Below, in pieces: positions 62,907 through 64,000 of a DNA stretch of 64,000 nucleotides. The DNA is from Halobacillus kuroshimensis DSM 18393 (GTDB taxonomy: Bacteria; Bacillota; Bacilli; Bacillales; Halobacillaceae). The notes beneath the pieces are model-generated. The model was given only the letters and a program-made list of their open reading frames with translations, ran no database searches and was not told the DNA's origin. Both the position numbers and the translations under genes were made by a program. The stretch is taken from NCBI RefSeq assembly GCF_000425705.1, contig NZ_AUDY01000008.1, positions 930,001 through 994,000 of the forward strand, in the 5' to 3' direction. Numbering within the stretch: position 1 is the first letter of the stretch; every line of letters begins with the position of its first letter.

Positions 62907-64000
62907 GTGAATAAGCTGGCTGTCATTGGAACAGGGTACGTGGGACTAGTTACAGGAATCTGCCTGGCTTCCTGCGGGCATCATGTCACTTGTATGGATG
63001 TTGATGAATCTAAGATTGACCAGATCAGCCGGGGGGACCTCCCTCTTTTCGAGCCGGGGTTACAGGAGCTCCACGAAACATGCACAGCCGCCGGCAGCCT
63101 TTCCTATACGACGAGTCCGGAAGAAGCTGTCCAGGATGCAGAAGCGGTTTTCATTGCTGTCGGGACACCTCCACGCAAAGACGGGAGTGCTGATTTATCT
63201 TACCTTTATGCCGCCGTCCACGATATAGCTCCATTCATTCAAAGAAATACAGTCCTCATCATCAAAAGTACAGTTCCTGCTGGTACTCATGCAGATATTA
63301 AAGATCAGCTGGACCGAACGACCGGGCAGTCCGTCCAAGTGGTTTCCAACCCTGAATTTTTAAGAGAGGGATCAGCTGTCAACGATTTCTTTTACGGTGA
63401 CCGTATTGTCATCGGTTCAACCGATTCTCGCGCAGCTGCCTTCGTTGAGCATATTTATGAGAGCCTCCCTGGCCCGGTCCTTCATACAGATCCACAGACA
63501 GCAGAAATGATCAAATATTCATCCAACGCCTTTCTGGCCGCTAAAATCAGCTTTATCAATGAGATGGCGTCCTTATGTGAAGCTGAAGGCGCCGATATCA
63601 CGATAGTGGCTGCAGGAATGGGGATGGATAAACGGATCGGTGAAAGTTTCCTAAGGGCCGGCATCGGTTACGGTGGCTCTTGTTTCCCTAAAGATACAGC
63701 CGCTCTGCTTTATTCAGCCCAGCAGAAAAAACTGCCCGTCCCCCTGCTTTCCTCCATTCATGAAGTCAATCGAAAACAGCCGGGGGCTTTCATTCAAAAG
63801 ATCCTCGATCGATTTGGGTCTATAGAAGGAAAAAAAGCCGCTGTGCTTGGTTTAACGTTCAAGCCCAATACAGATGACCTGCGTCAATCCCCCTCCCGGG
63901 ACGTTATCAATCTCCTCACCTCGGAAGGAGCAATGGTCATTGGATATGATCCTCTTATTAGTAAAAGCAGGAAGCGGATATGGCAGATCCCTCTGGCGGA
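62907..64000 (+). CDS. UDP-glucose 6-dehydrogenase (cut by right window edge)
   Basis: This enzyme oxidises UDP-glucose to UDP-glucuronate with two NAD+. It begins at GTG 62907 after AAAAAGGAGATGATGAT, with the NAD fold LAVIGTGYVGLVTG. Later motifs are FEPGL, VGTPPRKDG, STVPAGT, SNPEFLREGSAVNDF, the Lys/Asn pair in EMIKYSSNAFLAAKISF, catalytic Cys in GYGGSCFPKD, and FKPNTDDLRQSPS. About 364 of the expected ~440 residues are inside the window. It is co-transcribed with the glycosyltransferase. Confidence 0.93.
   Translation, partial: MNKLAVIGTGYVGLVTGICLASCGHHVTCMDVDESKIDQISRGDLPLFEPGLQELHETCTAAGSLSYTTSPEEAVQDAEAVFIAVGTPPRKDGSADLSYLYAAVHDIAPFIQRNTVLIIKSTVPAGTHADIKDQLDRTTGQSVQVVSNPEFLREGSAVNDFFYGDRIVIGSTDSRAAAFVEHIYESLPGPVLHTDPQTAEMIKYSSNAFLAAKISFINEMASLCEAEGADITIVAAGMGMDKRIGESFLRAGIGYGGSCFPKDTAALLYSAQQKKLPVPLLSSIHEVNRKQPGAFIQKILDRFGSIEGKKAAVLGLTFKPNTDDLRQSPSRDVINLLTSEGAMVIGYDPLISKSRKRIWQIPLA

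Overview
The window is a chromosomal core region of an endospore-forming Bacillota of the family Bacillaceae. Gene order closely follows the Bacillus subtilis spoIVA-to-spoIIM region: spoIVA, gpsA, der, cmk, ypeB-sleB, cotJ, recQ-fer, sigX-res, dacB-spm, scp, spoVA, spoIIA, xerD, fur, spoIIM. Moderate GC content and many acidic proteins would suit a halotolerant genus such as Halobacillus or Salimicrobium, but that is a guess. I see no rRNA, tRNA, insertion sequence, prophage or CRISPR array. Almost everything is on the minus strand; the plus strand carries ansA, cotJABC, fer, a ypuF-like gene, an aldo/keto reductase and the right-hand end.

Left part (1-21.3 kb, read right to left). This holds spore and house-keeping genes: spoIVA (cut by the edge), a lipoprotein, spoVIF-like, gpsA and der. 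Next is a three-gene membrane operon built around a YIEGIA protein, then fni, an S1-domain protein, plsC, cmk and the c-di-GMP receptor motI. The germination pair sleB-ypeB, prsW, ansA, ypdA, glutamate dehydrogenase, ddl and mecB follow. A MerR-type regulator with a cobalamin domain of the CarH/LitR photoreceptor type sits beside a metallophosphoesterase.

Middle part (21.3-43.3 kb). This has a CBS-domain protein, cotJABC, a CAAX-type protease, recQ-ypbB and ferredoxin. The cytochrome c maturation and redox-response genes resA-B-C-D-E lead into sigX-rsiX. After that come rluB, dacB-spmA-spmB (spore cortex), scpA-scpB (chromosome segregation), an orphan ribT, and lysA-ppiB.

Right part (43.3-64 kb). 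This has spoVA (dipicolinate channel, without spoVAEa), dacF and spoIIAA-spoIIAB-sigF, then the nucleoside salvage run drm-punA-pdp and xerD. Next are fur, spoIIM, an endoQ-like nuclease, nudF, an aldo/keto reductase and an M19 dipeptidase. A probably frameshifted small gene and a 33-residue ORF behind a SigB-like promoter precede a glycosyltransferase and a UDP-glucose dehydrogenase cut by the right edge.

Many promoters can be read directly: SigE (spoIVA, dacB, cotJ), SigG (spoVA), SigH (spoIIA), a SigF candidate (dacF), an autoregulatory ECF promoter (sigX), a consensus SigA promoter with a PerR-type box (fur), and a SigB-like promoter. No wholly new system is evident. The best leads are the YIEGIA operon, the B12 photoreceptor-like regulator, the terminator-bounded unit between fni and yphA, and the two small loci near 61 kb.
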